Positions 1 through 12,679 of a stretch of 64,000 bases of DNA are shown here, piece after piece. The notes under the pieces were generated by a model. It saw only the letters and a program-made list of their open reading frames with translations, had not been told where the DNA came from and ran no database searches. How positions within the stretch are numbered: the first letter of the stretch is position 1; every line of letters begins with the position of its first letter. The DNA is from Monosiga brevicollis MX1 (lineage: Eukaryota; Opisthokonta; Choanoflagellata; Craspedida; Salpingoecidae), in NCBI RefSeq assembly GCF_000002865.3, contig NW_001865041.1, positions 979,793 to 1,043,792 on the forward strand, given 5' to 3'. Position numbers and translations under genes: made by a program.

Positions 1-2515
1 AGCAAAGGCGGTGTTGACATCAAAGTCGATGAAATTATGAAGCGATCCAGGATCGAGGATGAGTTCACCCGTAGCAAAATAGATTACGCCAGGGCCACCG
101 GGTGCTGAGTAGGCACCACGATTCACTGTCACTTGAAAGCTGCAGTATTCTCCGGCCAGGTACGCAAAGACGCGAGTCGTGCCGAGATGAAAGGTAGTGC
201 CTGAGGGCGGTTCAGCTGTAGCACCGGGTGGAGCCGCAAAGGTGACGACGGCACCGCGAGCATTGGGTGGAGCCGTGACAACCATGTCGCTTGGGCAAGA
301 TGCTAAAGTAGGACTCCAGACGGAGTTGGTTGTAATGATGGTGCGCGTACACTGGTCTGAAACAAAACTGGTGTCTGCAAATGTGACTGAAAAAGTCTGC
401 TGAAGCACGTTAACAGTACTGCTGGACGATTGTGTAAAGGTCGCTGACGATGTGGGAGCGCTGTCTGCGGCGAGCAGGGGCCACGTTGACGTGTAGGCAC
501 TTGTCTTGGTGCGAGCAACATCGTAGGCTTGAGGCAGGGCGATATCCACGCTCGTGCGACCGTCAGAGATGGCAACCAAGGCATTCTCGCCGCAACTGTT
601 TGAAATATGGACATGCCCAGGGACAAAACAAACAAGGTGGGAAAAGCGCAAAGCATGAGAAGATAGCAATAAAGCACCCTCAGGTGAACATGAGGGACTG
701 GGTAAACGCAGGGTCGCGGAGTGTCCGTGTTGAGACAACCCATGTAAGCAAGCACCGAACACCTACCCATCGAGAAACATTGGGCCCAGCTTGGGCCCAA
801 AGAGTCCAGTGTCTTGCGGCAGTCCGACTGTCATGCCAAGCACGCAACAAGCGATCGAACCACAGGCAACAGAGAAGTGAGAATACTTGATGCGCGCTTC
901 AGAAGTTGCACGACGGAGATTCAAGGTACGTACGATCCAAGCCGACGAGGTCGAAGCGAAAGGCTTCAGTGGCCACCGTAGGCCGAATGCGCACGCAATA
1001 GGCCCATGTGGGTTGGAAGCGGCGCAGTACTTTGCTAGTTGTGTCTCCCGAGCCGAGGAAAAGACGCTGCTTGCCAGAATCTGAAAAGGGGATCCACGAG
1101 TTGCAGGTCGGCACCTCACTATAGTCCAGTCGAAAAGAGCTGAGGAAGCTGGGACCGGCGTTGAATTTGTTGATATAGGTCACCTCACTGGTGGGCTGGA
1201 TGTCGTCCTCCGGGAACGGGTAGTTACCGATGTCCGCGACGCCTTGAACGGCAATACCGGTGAGAAGTCGCAAGCGGTCCATTGACACGGTGAGGCTTGT
1301 TCCCGCCCAGCCAGCTGGCACAGTCGTGTTGGGCACGGCCGCGGGGTCATCAAGCCCCGTGAGATCTGGTGTAAAGGTACCCGAGTATGATACAGGGGTG
1401 GTGTACGGGTTCCAAGAATTGCATGCATAACAGCTGGCGTTGACACATTGGCGGCAAGTGCGTGAGCGTCGAGTGTAACTGTACCATGTGGCAGGTCCAG
1501 CCGCAGTCAATGCGCCGCTGGCCTGAACATCAATGGGTGTGGGAACACCTATGGGAATGAGAACGAAGGGGGTTGAAGAGACAACGGGGATAAATATTAA
1601 GTAACGCTGAACGTACTCCCTTGACCGGGGGAAAAAAAAAAATTCAATACCAGGCACAGACATGGCCAAGGTCACCAACCATTGGAAAGTCCACCATAAG
1701 TGGTGATGATACCACTGGCACCGAGGTTGTTGGTTGCGTCGATAAAGACCTATGTGAAACAGAAGAAAATGGCGAGTGAGTCGGGTTTAGCAAGGTTTGG
1801 CAGGCTCTTGGACAGCTGGCGTAGGATGCAGGGAGCTAGACAAGCAACTGACCTCGCCACCACTGCCACCACCCGAGGCACTGTGTCCACCGTTGGCATG
1901 AATGTAACCAGCGCCAGACAGGGAGGACGCCAAGATGCGAATGGTACCACCAGAACCGCCACCACCCGAGGAGCCTGCTGTGGCGTCTTTGCCGTCAGCG
2001 GTCAGCTCGCCATTGATGGTCACGGTATAGCCCGGGGCATTGATGACTATGGCACCACCGCCAAGACCAGCGCCAGTTCCGCCACCCGGCTGACCACCAC
2101 GTTGGTTGAAATCAACCGCAGTGGGGGACTGGGCAGGGCCAAGAGGCGCGGAGCTTGGGCCACCGCCGCGCGCCCAAAAGCTGCCTCCACTTCCAGAGGC
2201 GCTAGCTGCGCGACAATTGCTTGGCAGGGGTTCGGCCTCGATGCGGGCCAATTGGTTGACCTCCACATGACCGGGAAAGGTCAAGGTGGGATAGCGACAG
2301 TTATTGGGTTTGATGGTCATGACGACCATGCCCGTGGCTGGACTGCCACCGAGTGTCCACTTACCCCCAGAGAGGGGGAACGTGGTGTCCTCGGAGACTT
2401 CGCAGTCCCAAGTCACAATGCCACTCGAGCAATTAACCGTGACGGCTGTCGTGGAAGCCACCATGCTGGCGGCAAGGCAAAGCAGACTCAAAAGAAGGAA
2501 AGACGTGAGCTGCAT
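1..2515 (-). CDS. Secreted/adhesion protein: signal peptide, Gly-rich region, F5/8-type C and HYR domains (3'-incomplete)
   Basis: Exons on the minus strand: 2515-1853, 1749-1680, 1548-930, and 595 to the window edge; phases agree at all three junctions. The start ATG at 2515 opens a signal peptide (MQLTSFLLLSLLCLAASMVA). About 200 residues rich in Gly/Ser follow, with repeated GGG/GSGG runs and a GGTIRI motif. Exon 3 carries a discoidin-like F5/8-type C fold: conserved Trp, a Leu-Thr-Gly-Ile-Ala strand, FRLDYS, and a closing YCVRIRPT...FRFDLVGL block. Exon 4 carries a HYR-like repeat that begins CPSDMVV and ends with a Cys-Ser-Phe-Gln-Val-Thr-Val strand. Such modules usually bind glycans or matrix at the cell surface. 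The frame is open to base 1, so more domains, perhaps a membrane anchor, lie beyond the window. Exact ligand and function are unknown. Confidence 0.75.
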
Positions 2516-4478
2516 GATGCCGATGATTGGAGAGCGAACACACAAACTAAAAGAAAGAAGAAGAAACCAGCAGACTTCCTCTGGCGACCAGCGCAAGAGA
2601 GAGTACAACTGCTTCCACTCAGGGACGAGGAAACAAGACTAGGAACGAAGATGAAGACGATGGTATGAGCACCAACGCCCTAAGAAATCAACGATCAAGC
2701 TGTGAACGTCCGTTTTGCTTCAATAGCTGATGTCTGTCGTCGTCGGGTGCTCCGGCGAACGAACGATTGAGTGTGTCGCGTGGGAAGGTTGTGTGCAAGT
2801 ATGAGCAAGCAAAGGCTCTGCTTGATTGATCAAGCTGTTGAATCAGAGCGAGTGCTACGCGCAAGGCTGCCAAGTGGGCCCCGGATCGTCAGAGGCGCGA
2901 TCCGGACTGGACCAGCCCCGACGAGTGCGGGAAACCGAACAAGCTCGGGCAGCGACAAAAGGGGGAACCACACAAAAACGGATGACGAGGATGACAGCGG
3001 CCCCCACCGTCAACGCCTTTCCTGCCCCTGAAAGCAGGAAAGGGGAGGAGGAGGGGGAGGGCCGAATCGATCAACAGTGCCCCCTGCTAAGCAAGAGGCA
3101 GCCGACCGAATCCAACCCGCGTGCAGCCCAGACGCAGTTCCGGCAGGGAGCGTGTGATGTACAGTCCCCGCGAGTCCACACAACGTAAAGTGCCTTATCA
3201 TGCGCAAAGCCAAGCTACGAGACAGAGAAAGCGCTGAAAGAAGAAGAAGAAAGGAAAACAAAAAAAAAAGATGGTGTGGGTGTGTGTGGCTTTGGGGTGT
3301 GCTCGACGTGAGGGAATAGGTGTGTGGATGCAACGCGGAGGTGTGGTGCGTGCATGACCGAGATGGGACCGTTCGTTCGTGGTCTCACAAAAGAAAGCCA
3401 GCAAACCTCTTGAAGGAATGAGGTGGATGTTGCAGCACCCATGTCCTTATGAAGTACCATCTGTCATTCCCGCCTCTCCTCTACACCTTCACCGTTACAT
3501 GATGACGTTCATGATGTTGTTATCGTTTGCTGAGATGTTTTAAGCGGTAGGAAGGTGAAGGTGGGCCGAAATGACGCGCGGCTCCGGGCAGAATGTGGGG
3601 AAGCAAAACCAAGTGTCAGACGTGGAACTCAGTGCGCGATTACGTATGCCTGCTCTACTGTCGTTGCCCGCATCATTCTCAAGTCATCATTCATGTGTCC
3701 ATTCAAGGCTGGTCTTGATGATCCACGTCCTTCTCATACACCTTGCGCTTCACGCACGCGAGGGCCGACGGTGAGCGCTTCCCTCCTGATGCCCATCTCG
3801 GTTCCGACGAATCAACCGATGCCCCTTTCTGGTCGTGTGTGCTTCACCTCGGCTGTCTGTTTCCTTCCCAGCAGCACCACACACGGATTTTCTCAAATCT
3901 CATTGAGCACGCGACTGACGACGACGGATGCAGCCGTATGCGCCGGGCAGTCCCAACCGTCAAGGACCTACATCAGGTTCAGTGTGCTGGGTCTATCAAT
4001 CCTCATCGCGGAGCTCATTAAGTGTGACCAAATTTACACTCTGGACTGACTATCATGATAAAAGCCCACATTCACAACACGATCAGCTAGTGTGTGACAG
4101 TCACACCCATCCAGTGGAGCATGCGCTGAACCAAAGTGCAATCTTGGTCACACTTGTTCACTGGCTCGTCGACTAAACGCGGAGCCACGTTGTACGCTAC
4201 ATGGAGCCATTTTAGATGGCACACAATTTGTGCATTCTCTCTGCCCTTCTGAAGTCTAAACAACCCCCTTCAAGATGAATTGGAGAAAAACAAAAGGAAA
4301 AAGAAGCCCACACGACCTAGGAGAACTCAAAAGAAACAAACAAGGATCGCCCGAGGCAAACATCAATCACCCTGGCCAAGCAAAGTTCTTGAAGTGCAGG
4401 GATAAATGAGAGCGGCGACAGGCGAACACCGTTGCACAACAGGTTGAACACGCAAGTAGACTGGGACGTCCTGCCAGC
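2516..4478. other. Intergenic gap, no supported gene
   Basis: About 2 kb between the start of the secreted protein gene and the 3' end of MCM2. Several open frames occur on both strands (for example 3555-4049 plus) but none has a family resemblance, a credible start or coherent splice sites. The half next to 2515 should hold the promoter of the secreted-protein gene. Purine-rich and A-rich stretches are visible around 3238-3270 and 4285-4350. I looked for tRNA-like A/B boxes and saw none that convinced me. Confidence 0.5.
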
Positions 4479-7400
4479 TCAGCTGAGATCAATCACAATG
4501 ACCTGACGCTCTTGATCCAGGCGCCCACTGCCGCCACGAGCCGGGAGTGAGTGAGTGAGTGAGTGAGTGAGTGTGTGTGTGTGTGCGATTTGGCCGTGCA
4601 GAGACGGAGAGAAGCAGCATTATGGCAGCAGCAAGCAAAGTCACCCCCCCCCCCCCCCCCGCCCCACACACACACACACACACACCTTGGCCACAAAGTC
4701 ATTCAAGTCCACTTCCAGTTGACCCAGATCCATGTCTTCGCCGCGCGAAATACGGAAGCGCTGTGTCTCTGCCACAAGCTCCTGCAGGATAAAGAGCAGG
4801 AGCTCATTGTTGTCCCGGCGATAGGTAATGTACTTTTGAAAGTGCCGCTGCATCGTCTTCATGACTGAGAACTTTTGCGTCTCAATAAAGCTTGTTAGCA
4901 TGACACGTATGGCCAGGTCCACGTCATCCGAGCGCACATACTCACGCAAGTGCATGCGAGCATGCGCCTCTGCCATCCGGATCATCGACTCGATGTGACG
5001 CACGGTAATGGGGATGCTGCCCGTAATCTCTGCCTCCCGACGCAACTCGGCATACAGGTTGGCAATCTTGTCCTGATCCATGTCCTGCAGCTTGGGATGA
5101 ATCTTCTTCGAGTACTTGATGTATTTGCGCAACAGCTCCTGAGAAATCTCGCCAGGCCTTGAAGTGATCGTCGTACCAGCCCCTCGCTATGCACCCAAAG
5201 CAAAAGACCCCAACAGCATGTGAGCATATGAATTGAAATCAAACAGCACATGAGCACAACACGTCCGCACCTGACTCTCGGGATGATTGTTCATGTGACT
5301 GTCCACAACGAAGCTCGCCAGGCGCTCATCTTTGATGGGGTCAGCCGTATCTTTGACCACACAGAGAATGTCAAAGCGAGAGAGGATGGGCTCGGTCAGG
5401 TCCACATTTTGACTGAAAGTAAGACCCGGCTGATAACGGCCACGGATGGGGTTGGCTGCCGCAATCACGGAGCAGCGGGCTTGCAGACTGGTGATAATGC
5501 CAGCCTTGGAGACGGAAATGGATTGCTGTTCCATGGCCTCGTGGATGCTGGTCCGGTCCTGGTCGTTCATCTTGTCAAACTCGTCAATCAAACAGACGCC
5601 TTGGTCCGCCAACACCAAAGCTCCACCCTGCAAGGTCCACTCGCGCGTCACAGGATCGCGGCTCACCGAGGCTGTCAGACCCACCGCGGAGGCGCCTTGA
5701 CCCGTCGTAAAAACGGCGCGATGCGACGTCTTCTCAATGTACTTGAGAAACTGCGACTTGGCCGTGCCAGGGTCGCCCAAGACCAAAACGTTGATGTCAC
5801 CACGAACGCGGTGCTTGCCACCGGGATTCTTAGCCTCGCCCCCGAACATGGCCAATGCCAATGCCGTTTTGATATCCTCATGCCCATAAATGGACGGTGC
5901 GATGCTTCGCACGATGCGCCGACCAATGTTCTCATCAGCGGCAAGCGCTTGAATCTCTTTAATATCGTCGTCTGTAATGCCATCCTACAACCGAAAGAGA
6001 AGGATCACCAAGGTTGAGACGAAGCAGGCCTCCCATATTGCCACCAACATAGCTTCCATGTCAGGCGCCTCAACATGCAAAGAATGCAACCCAGCCAGGC
6101 AAGGCGAGACTTGGGGGAGGGGCCAGCACGCTACCTGGAACAGCTTATCGGCACGTTTCTCGATAAAGTTGGCCTCGATCACAGTCGCAAAGATGGGAAA
6201 GCCGTGCTTGGCGTTCAGTGCGCTGTCAAAGTTGTTGCGATAAATTCCCGTCAAGAGCACTTCGTCGCCCGGCTGTCGTGCAAAGGAGGGTGCAGGCCAG
6301 CAAGGACACCGCGCGCCACCCAAACGTCATGGTGAGGTCAATGAAATCAGTATCAACACATTCAAGAAATTCGCCATCCGTAGCCATGCATGAGCTGACC
6401 TTGACATAATCGACGTAATCCCAAAGAAGAATGACTTCCTTCTGACGTGGTAACCGGCCGGCTGGAACGGTACCGGGAGACTCCTGAATGGTAGCACGCT
6501 GAAAGTTGCGGTAGATCGTTTCCTCCGCATTCACGCTGATGCAAAGCAGAGTGTGTGACGCCAAGCCAGGCGCAAACAGTCCTGACGTGAGTTTTGTCTC
6601 ATCTCTTCATACTATCGCGCAGCCTACATGTGCTGATCAACGCAACGTCATCTACGCTTTGCCTGAAGATGGCTTACCTAAAAGGTCCTCGAGATTGACA
6701 GCTCGGGCAGTTGTTGACAGACACCTCTCGAATGTTATCTTGCACAATCGGGCCAATCAAGTAGCCACATTTTTCACAGTTGTATTTGACAACCTGGTTG
6801 CCCCAACGCACACGCCAGTTACCGGGACAGAGAGCGGGTGTGAGGAGGGTGGAAAGTAAAAATTTGCGGCATGCACAAAAAAGGTCTTGCCGCGAAATGA
6901 GTAGCGCGTGGCTCCGTGCACGGGGCACAAGCATACCTTGAGCTGAGGGAAGACGCCTGTGCGGCGCGTGACAACGCCGCTGACCTTGATGAGCATGTTC
7001 AGGTGGTGCTGACGCAAATCACGGATGTTCTCAACGACGGGCAGATCGGAGATGCGCACGTGAATCTCCGATCGAATCTCATCATAGTCTGCAGGAAACG
7101 ACGTTTGTCATCGTGGGCCCGCGCACCGCCGAGAAAGACCATGACAGAGACGAAGAAGGGCAAATGACATGGGGAAAACATCAGCGAGACGATGGTCCTG
7201 CATTTGCGCCCTGCCTCACGAACACCCACGAACACCACGACATGGTGCAGACATGTGCAAAACAGGAGAAAATTCGAACATACAAGGGTATGACTCGAGT
7301 ACAACATCGCGTGCGGCCGCATCAAAGATCTGAAGCATCTCAGCCGGGGCATCGCTTGCGTAAATGGCCAAGGTTGGCGATTCTTCGCAGAGAGAGCGAT

Positions 7401-8948
7401 AGCTGATTTAAGGAGAAGAACTTGGTGAGCAATCGAAGAAGATTGTGTATACAAGCCTCGATTCCTTGTGAAAGGAAGGAGTCAGCGTCATGTGAGGATG
7501 TTTGGGCCGACACACCTGATGACGAGAGATTCAGCGTTGCTTTGCGCGAGCTCCCGAATCTTCACCTGATAGATTTTGACACCCTGATAGGAATGGCCAG
7601 AGGTCAGTTCAACGCAAAAAGCACCCATTGGCCAAGCCAGCAAGCAGTGAGACAACATGCTGGATGTTTGTGCCAATCAAGCAGGACCAACCTTCTCTTC
7701 CGTGTTGCGCAAGAATAGCTTGAAGCGACGGTGAATTTCACGGCGTGGAGACTCCATTTGCACCCACTCGCGAGTCGTGTGACCTAACGCAATAGGGGTA
7801 AGAGCATGGTCAAGGGAAGGTCAAGATCTCGCACAAACATCACCCAAATGTTACTGGCTTGCAGGTGAACGCAGCACAAAAGCACAATTACGGGCAGCGG
7901 CATCAAACCTTTGCGGTCTTCGAGATTCTCAATGATCGGCTCGTCGTCATTCTGAATCAGAACAGGACATGACGTGAGACATATGCGTGCCCATCTGCAA
8001 TAGCTTCAACGGGCCAGAGACCGTCCATTGACATGGTACAAATTAGGCATACCACATCCATGTCTTCGCCCTCTTGCTCTGGCTGGAGAGCCCGTTCAGC
8101 CAGACGCCGACGCTGGGGACGGGGTTCGCCCGAATCTTCCTCCTCTTCCTCATCGTCTACCCGATGATCGTGCCAAAAGTGAGCAAAGCAGCCAGCCAAT
8201 CAATGTGAGCCACAAGTGAAGGAGCCAACATGGCGCGCGGGAAGGGTCGAGGAGCCTACCACCAAAGCCCAATCCCCGTGGCATGCGTGAGCGGCCTCGA
8301 ACTTGCATGCCCATGCGCCGATCGCGTGCACGCATCAGGCGTTCTGCTTCAGCACGTTGATTCTGTACAGTTGAACCAGACCCAAACATCGTCAGTTCTT
8401 GCCCAGGAAGGCATTGGACGGAGAAAGAAAAAAAAAAAAAAAAGGGTGCAGACTCGGCGTGGCGCAGTGGGTGTACCTGGCTCAACTCTGAAATGTCACT
8501 GGCATCATCCAGCATCTCGGGGTCATAGCGATCGAGCTGCTCTATCGCACGGTAGTCGCTACATGCGCCAAAAATTGTCCCAAGCAGATGAGCACAAGAT
8601 GGGCTTGGCCTGTGAATGACAAGGGCACACACAAGCATCCACGTACGCGCCCATGTCATCACCAAAGAGATCCTCCCCTTCCCCTTCTTCCTCCTCGACA
8701 CCGTCGTGAGAGTAGGGAACATCGCTAGCCTCTTGGCGTGCAAGCTCCTCCGTCTCATCAGGAAACGGGTCCAAGCCTATGAGCAAGGGGGCGTGAGTCG
8801 CCACCAATGAAAATCAAGCAACACCTTGGTTGGGCCACAAGCGTTGCGAGCAGATAGACAGCATCGCGCTCGACAGCCTGGTCGTACCATCTTGCGAATC
8901 ACGTGGTGGCGATGAAGAACGCACGGGCGAGCTCGGAGCAGACGACAT
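4479..8948 (-). CDS. MCM2: DNA replication licensing factor MCM2
   Basis: Subunit of the MCM2-7 replicative helicase in the nucleus. Exons: 8948-8888, 8776-8647, 8558-8477, 8362-8260, 8156-8056, 7951-7909, 7783-7692, 7583-7516, 7402-7284, 7088-6937, 6793-6678, 6535-6400, 6272-6135, 5984-5271, 5186-4684 and 4527-4479; they sum to 868 codons, against 904 in human. The N-terminus is short, Ser/Pro-rich and then acidic, as in MCM2. Residues about 318-355 hold a Cys4 zinc finger (CEKCG...CPSCQ). Walker A is GDPGTAKSQ (about 515), Walker [10 protein letters not shown] (about 578), and an SRFD arginine finger follows. The [14 protein letters not shown] block near the C-terminus is characteristic of MCM2. 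The last intron is full of simple repeats, so the 3' splice choice giving an end in VIDLS is the least certain part. Confidence 0.95.
4545..4685. repeat. Compound microsatellite in last MCM2 intron
   Basis: Plus-strand order: GAGT tetramers (about 4545-4571), GT dinucleotides to about 4585, unique sequence, a run of 17 C (4644-4660), then CA dinucleotides (4665-4684). Read on the gene's strand, the CA tract becomes GT repeats directly abutting the last coding exon, so the splice donor is part of the repeat. Two donors two bases apart are possible; the one at 4684/4683 gives the best-fitting C-terminus. Confidence 0.9.
8428..8443. repeat. Poly-A tract in MCM2 intron 3
   Basis: Homopolymer A run on the plus strand within the intron between exons 8558-8477 and 8362-8260. 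Read on the gene strand it is a poly-T tract between the donor and acceptor, a plausible extended pyrimidine tract. Confidence 0.8.
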
Positions 8949-9743
8949 GATGGACAGTCGAACGCAAGCGTCAGCAGTGCAGCTAGCAGACTCGTTCTGT
9001 GCCTACAGGGCTTCCTACCGACATGATCCAAGCAAAATCAAGAAATCAGTGCGTCGTCGCAGCCCATGGGCGGAGACAGCATAGACATCGAACAAGCTTG
9101 TCGCCGCGCCACACGTAGGATCGGATGGATTGGGCAGGAGCCATGGATATGGATGAAGGGTCATTTTTCCATGCCAGCCACGACTTTGAGCGGCACAAAA
9201 AAAACAGGGTGGGGGGGCAGTCGTTCATGTGCAAATAACTGCAGGACCATCACCCCCTCCAAAACGCAAAGGCCACCAGCCAGACAAGACTGCTCGTCAA
9301 CACGTACTCGACATATAACCTTGCTCTGCCTTTACGAAGTAGAGGTGAGATTCATTCAGAGCATCCGCCTGAACCCGATTCTCGGCGGCAGCGCGCAAAC
9401 AGGAGAAGTGGCGCCGCAGCCCGCGCGCAGCCCAAACCGTTATCGCCTTGCTACCACATGGTAGACCTCAATGACGCTCCTGTAGCTATTAATAGATGAC
9501 CACATTATGTCAGAAAATCATTGTCATCAGTTTTTTTTTTTTTTTATTGCCAATGTTGATGATCAAAGCGTTTCTCAAGATTTTGGTTCTAAAAGCTTGC
9601 GCGCTCGCCCTTGACCTCATTCTTTTGGCAGCCCCTTCCCTTTGCTGCCTCCCGCTCGCTCTCATCCTCGCGACGAAAGAGAGGAAAAGGCAGAGACTTG
9701 ACCCCCGTGCCGGGTCGTTTGGCCGTGACCAGCGACAGTCAAC
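8949..9743. promoter_or_regulatory. Divergent intergenic region, MCM2 / patatin lipase
   Basis: MCM2 (minus) and the lipase gene (plus) start at opposite ends of this 795 bp gap, so both promoters should lie here. A T15 run occupies 9531-9545. The frames seen inside it (for example 9066-9464 plus) have no family resemblance. No specific transcription-factor site is claimed. Confidence 0.45.
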
Positions 9744-12421
9744 ATGTTGTCCGGTGTGCTCATGCAAGTGTCGCTCCTCGGAGTGACAGTCATCATGTCC
9801 GGCATCTACCTCCTCTCCTCCTGGCTCAAGCACCTCACAACCATCATTCGCCCATGGCGCCGACGCAAGCGCGAGCTTGAGCGGGCCATGCGAGCCGCAG
9901 ACACCTATCAGGAGTGGGAGGCTGCCGCCCTTTTGCTGGACGAGCAGGAGAAGCGTGATCTTTGGCGGCTTGACCCGGTCTCCAGTCTGTTTGATGCGGA
10001 TCGCATTGCTGCCCGGCTGATGCGGCTGCACGACGCCCGTCACTCGGACGACATCAATGAAGCTATGGTCCAACTTCGAGAGAATCTCTTCCGCAACATC
10101 GGTGGACTGGGACAGGAGCAGCTCTACTCTTACTGTCATGTCGGTACAAAGGTCATCATTCAGCAATATCTCCAGGAGCTCAGCGCCACCATCGAGCACA
10201 TTGTCATGGCTCCCACGGTGCCCCTCCATGTCAAGGAACGCTTTCTTTCTGATGCCCGCCAAGCTTACGGTCGTACCGCTATCATGCTCAGTGGTGGAGC
10301 AGCCATGGGCATGCTTCACTGGGGTGTACTGCGCTGTCTCTTTCAGAATGGCCTCTTACCTCCGGTCATCTGTGGCAATTCTATTGGCGCCCTCTACTCG
10401 GCCGTTCTCGGTTCGTTGAGCGGGGCATATCGCTTGTCTCAGCATTCATGGAGAGGCGCGGTCGCCAGGCAGGCAGGAGAGAGGATTAAAGGATTGGTGT
10501 GCTGGGTGGGAGAGGGGGTGAGCGCCTTCTGACCTACAGGTTGATTGATGGCACATGTGCAGGCATTCACACAGACGACGAGCTCAACAGCCTTTTTGAT
10601 CGTCCAGACGCAATTGACTTTTCTGCGTTTTTGAAATTGGGTAGGCTCGACTTGATGCATTTGTATTTGTTTTGTTTTTTCCACCTTTTTCTTTTCGCTT
10701 CGCTTCGCCCACTGACTTGTAACATGCTCCTCTGTCTTGGGGTTTACGCTTGGCTTGTCGATAGGCAAGGGTAGTGTGCGTCGCAAGGTCATTCGTCTCC
10801 TCAAGCACGGTGTTCTCATGGACATTACCAAGCTGGAGGAGTTTTGTCGTGCCAATCTGGGCGACTTGACGTTTGCCGTATGTTTGTTCGCCCAACCCGT
10901 CCGATGAGACCACTTTGTTTTCGCATAGTTTTCCTTGACCGCCGTTCTTGATTCATTTTCCCATCGTTGGAATAGGAGGCATACCAACGCACAGGCCGCA
11001 TCGTCAACATCACGCTCACCCACACAACCCACCAGGGCTACCCACACCTGCTCAATTACTTGGTTGGTCTGGTATATTCAAGCACGCCCAGTGCCATCAG
11101 CTCCAATATCACTTCTTGGGGGAGGTGTTATCCAGCTTCTGATGCCTCATTGGCACGGTGCTCCTTGCTGTTGTGTGGCCGGGGACCCATTAGACAACCC
11201 CCAACGTGGTTCTTTGGTCTGCAGCCTGCGCAGCTTGTGCGCAACCCGGCATGTATGCTCCCGTGGCTTTGATGGCCAAGGATATCAAAGGTAAGCTTTG
11301 ACTTGTTGCAGCGTGCGTGTTGGTGCATTCTATTATGCCTGCCCTGACGCTTGTGGCGATGATGACATTTCGTGCGTGATGAACAGGCAATATCGTTCCT
11401 TTGCTTGAGGTGGACCCGGAGGCGAGTTGGGGTGTCAGTAGCACCATTCACAACCCACTCCTGCCGAAGCAGCGTCTTTCAGAGCTCTTCAACGTCAATC
11501 ACTTCATTGTCTCTCAGGTCCGTTCAAGAGCGACTTGGAAGGGATGATGCCCCCGCCCCACCCCAAACGTCACGGTACACAAGCAGCCGGCACACTCAAC
11601 ATCTCCGCTTCGCGCTTAGGTCAACCCCCATGTGGTGCCTTTCCTGCGCTCCATGCGGTCTTCATCGCGATTTGCCCTCCTACACAAGGCGGTCATGGTA
11701 GCGGGTGGTGAGCTCATGCATCGTCTACGACAGCTGGCCTCCATTGGCTACTGGCCAGGGTGAGTACATGAAGATTGCTCGTCTTGCAGTGCCACATGGC
11801 AATTTGTTCTAATGTTGCCAGCCTCTTGCTCCGCCGTCCCGCTGACGTCCTGATTGCAGACTGCTCAATTGGTTGAAATCGGAGCTACTACAGACGCACG
11901 AGGGCGATGTCACAATTGTACCCTCGCTGTCATGGGCCACCATGTCCAACGCCCTGAGCAACCCGACTCCCGAGCTCGTCTCGTGGTTTGCACGTGAAGG
12001 TGAAAAGAGCACATATCCTTACATTCCCATCGTTGCAGCTCGTTGCCACGTGGAGGTGGCTTTGCATGCAGGGCTGCGTCGCATCCGCACATCAATCCAC
12101 TCTGCGCCGGCATCCCCAGAAATGCGACCCATGTCCTCACCTTCCTCGCCCGTACCCTGGGAAAACGCCAAGCCAACGGAAGCGAGCTCGATTCCACCAC
12201 GCCGCCGGTCGCCACCGCCCCGTGCAGGTCCACGCTCGCCTCGCCTTTGGCGTCAACGCTCACTTGACGCTTGGAATCGTTCTGACGGACTGACCGCCGC
12301 CTTGGCTGAATCACAGCGTCACGATGACGAAGGTTCAGACCTTGAACACAGTCCCGTAAAGCTTGACCCACGCCTTCTCTTGCGCAGTGGCATCTCTCCT
12401 GTGCTCCAAGATCAACAATAG
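9744..12421 (+). CDS. DUF3336-patatin triacylglycerol lipase homologue (TGL3/4/5-SDP1 type), catalytic Asp motif not visible
   Basis: Exons 9744-10410, 10563-10640, 10765-10877, 10976-11062, 11194-11290, 11387-11517, 11620-11759 and 11860-12421 give 624 codons. Residues 1-30 form a hydrophobic segment, then a basic helix. A DUF3336-like region (about 35-180) precedes the patatin core. The core has an oxyanion motif GGAAMGMLHWG and the nucleophile elbow GNSIG (about 210-214). MYAPVALMAKDIKG and LSELFNVNHFIVSQVNPHV match the yeast TGL and plant SDP1 lipases that hydrolyse lipid-droplet triacylglycerol. Where that family has W-x-DGS-x3-DLP, this protein reads W-G-V-S-S-T-I-H-N-P-L-L-P, so the second catalytic residue appears lost or moved. 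The C-terminus is Ser/Pro/Arg-rich. Lipase ancestry is secure; activity is doubtful. Confidence 0.88.
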
Positions 12422-12624
12422 TTCGCGAGCTCTTGCAAAACCACAAACGGTGTTCTTTTCTCTCTCGCCTCTCATACAATACGATGACATTTCTGTGCTT
12501 GCATGTTCGTGATCGCAGGCGCAAGCAAGCATGCAGTATCGAAAGATTTCTATTGATAATTGAACAAAATTGGGACCAAATCAATTCATTCTGTTTTCAA
12601 CGGATAAAGCCTTTACTATGGCAG

Positions 12625-12679
<55 letters not shown>

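Noticed and set aside
1700-2668. Plus-strand 322-codon frame rich in Thr/Ala/Arg
   Set aside because: Antisense shadow of the Gly-rich exon of the secreted protein; codon pattern is explained by the minus-strand gene.
3555-4049. Plus-strand 164-codon frame in the 2 kb gap
   Set aside because: No signal, domain or splice pattern; composition is like random sequence.
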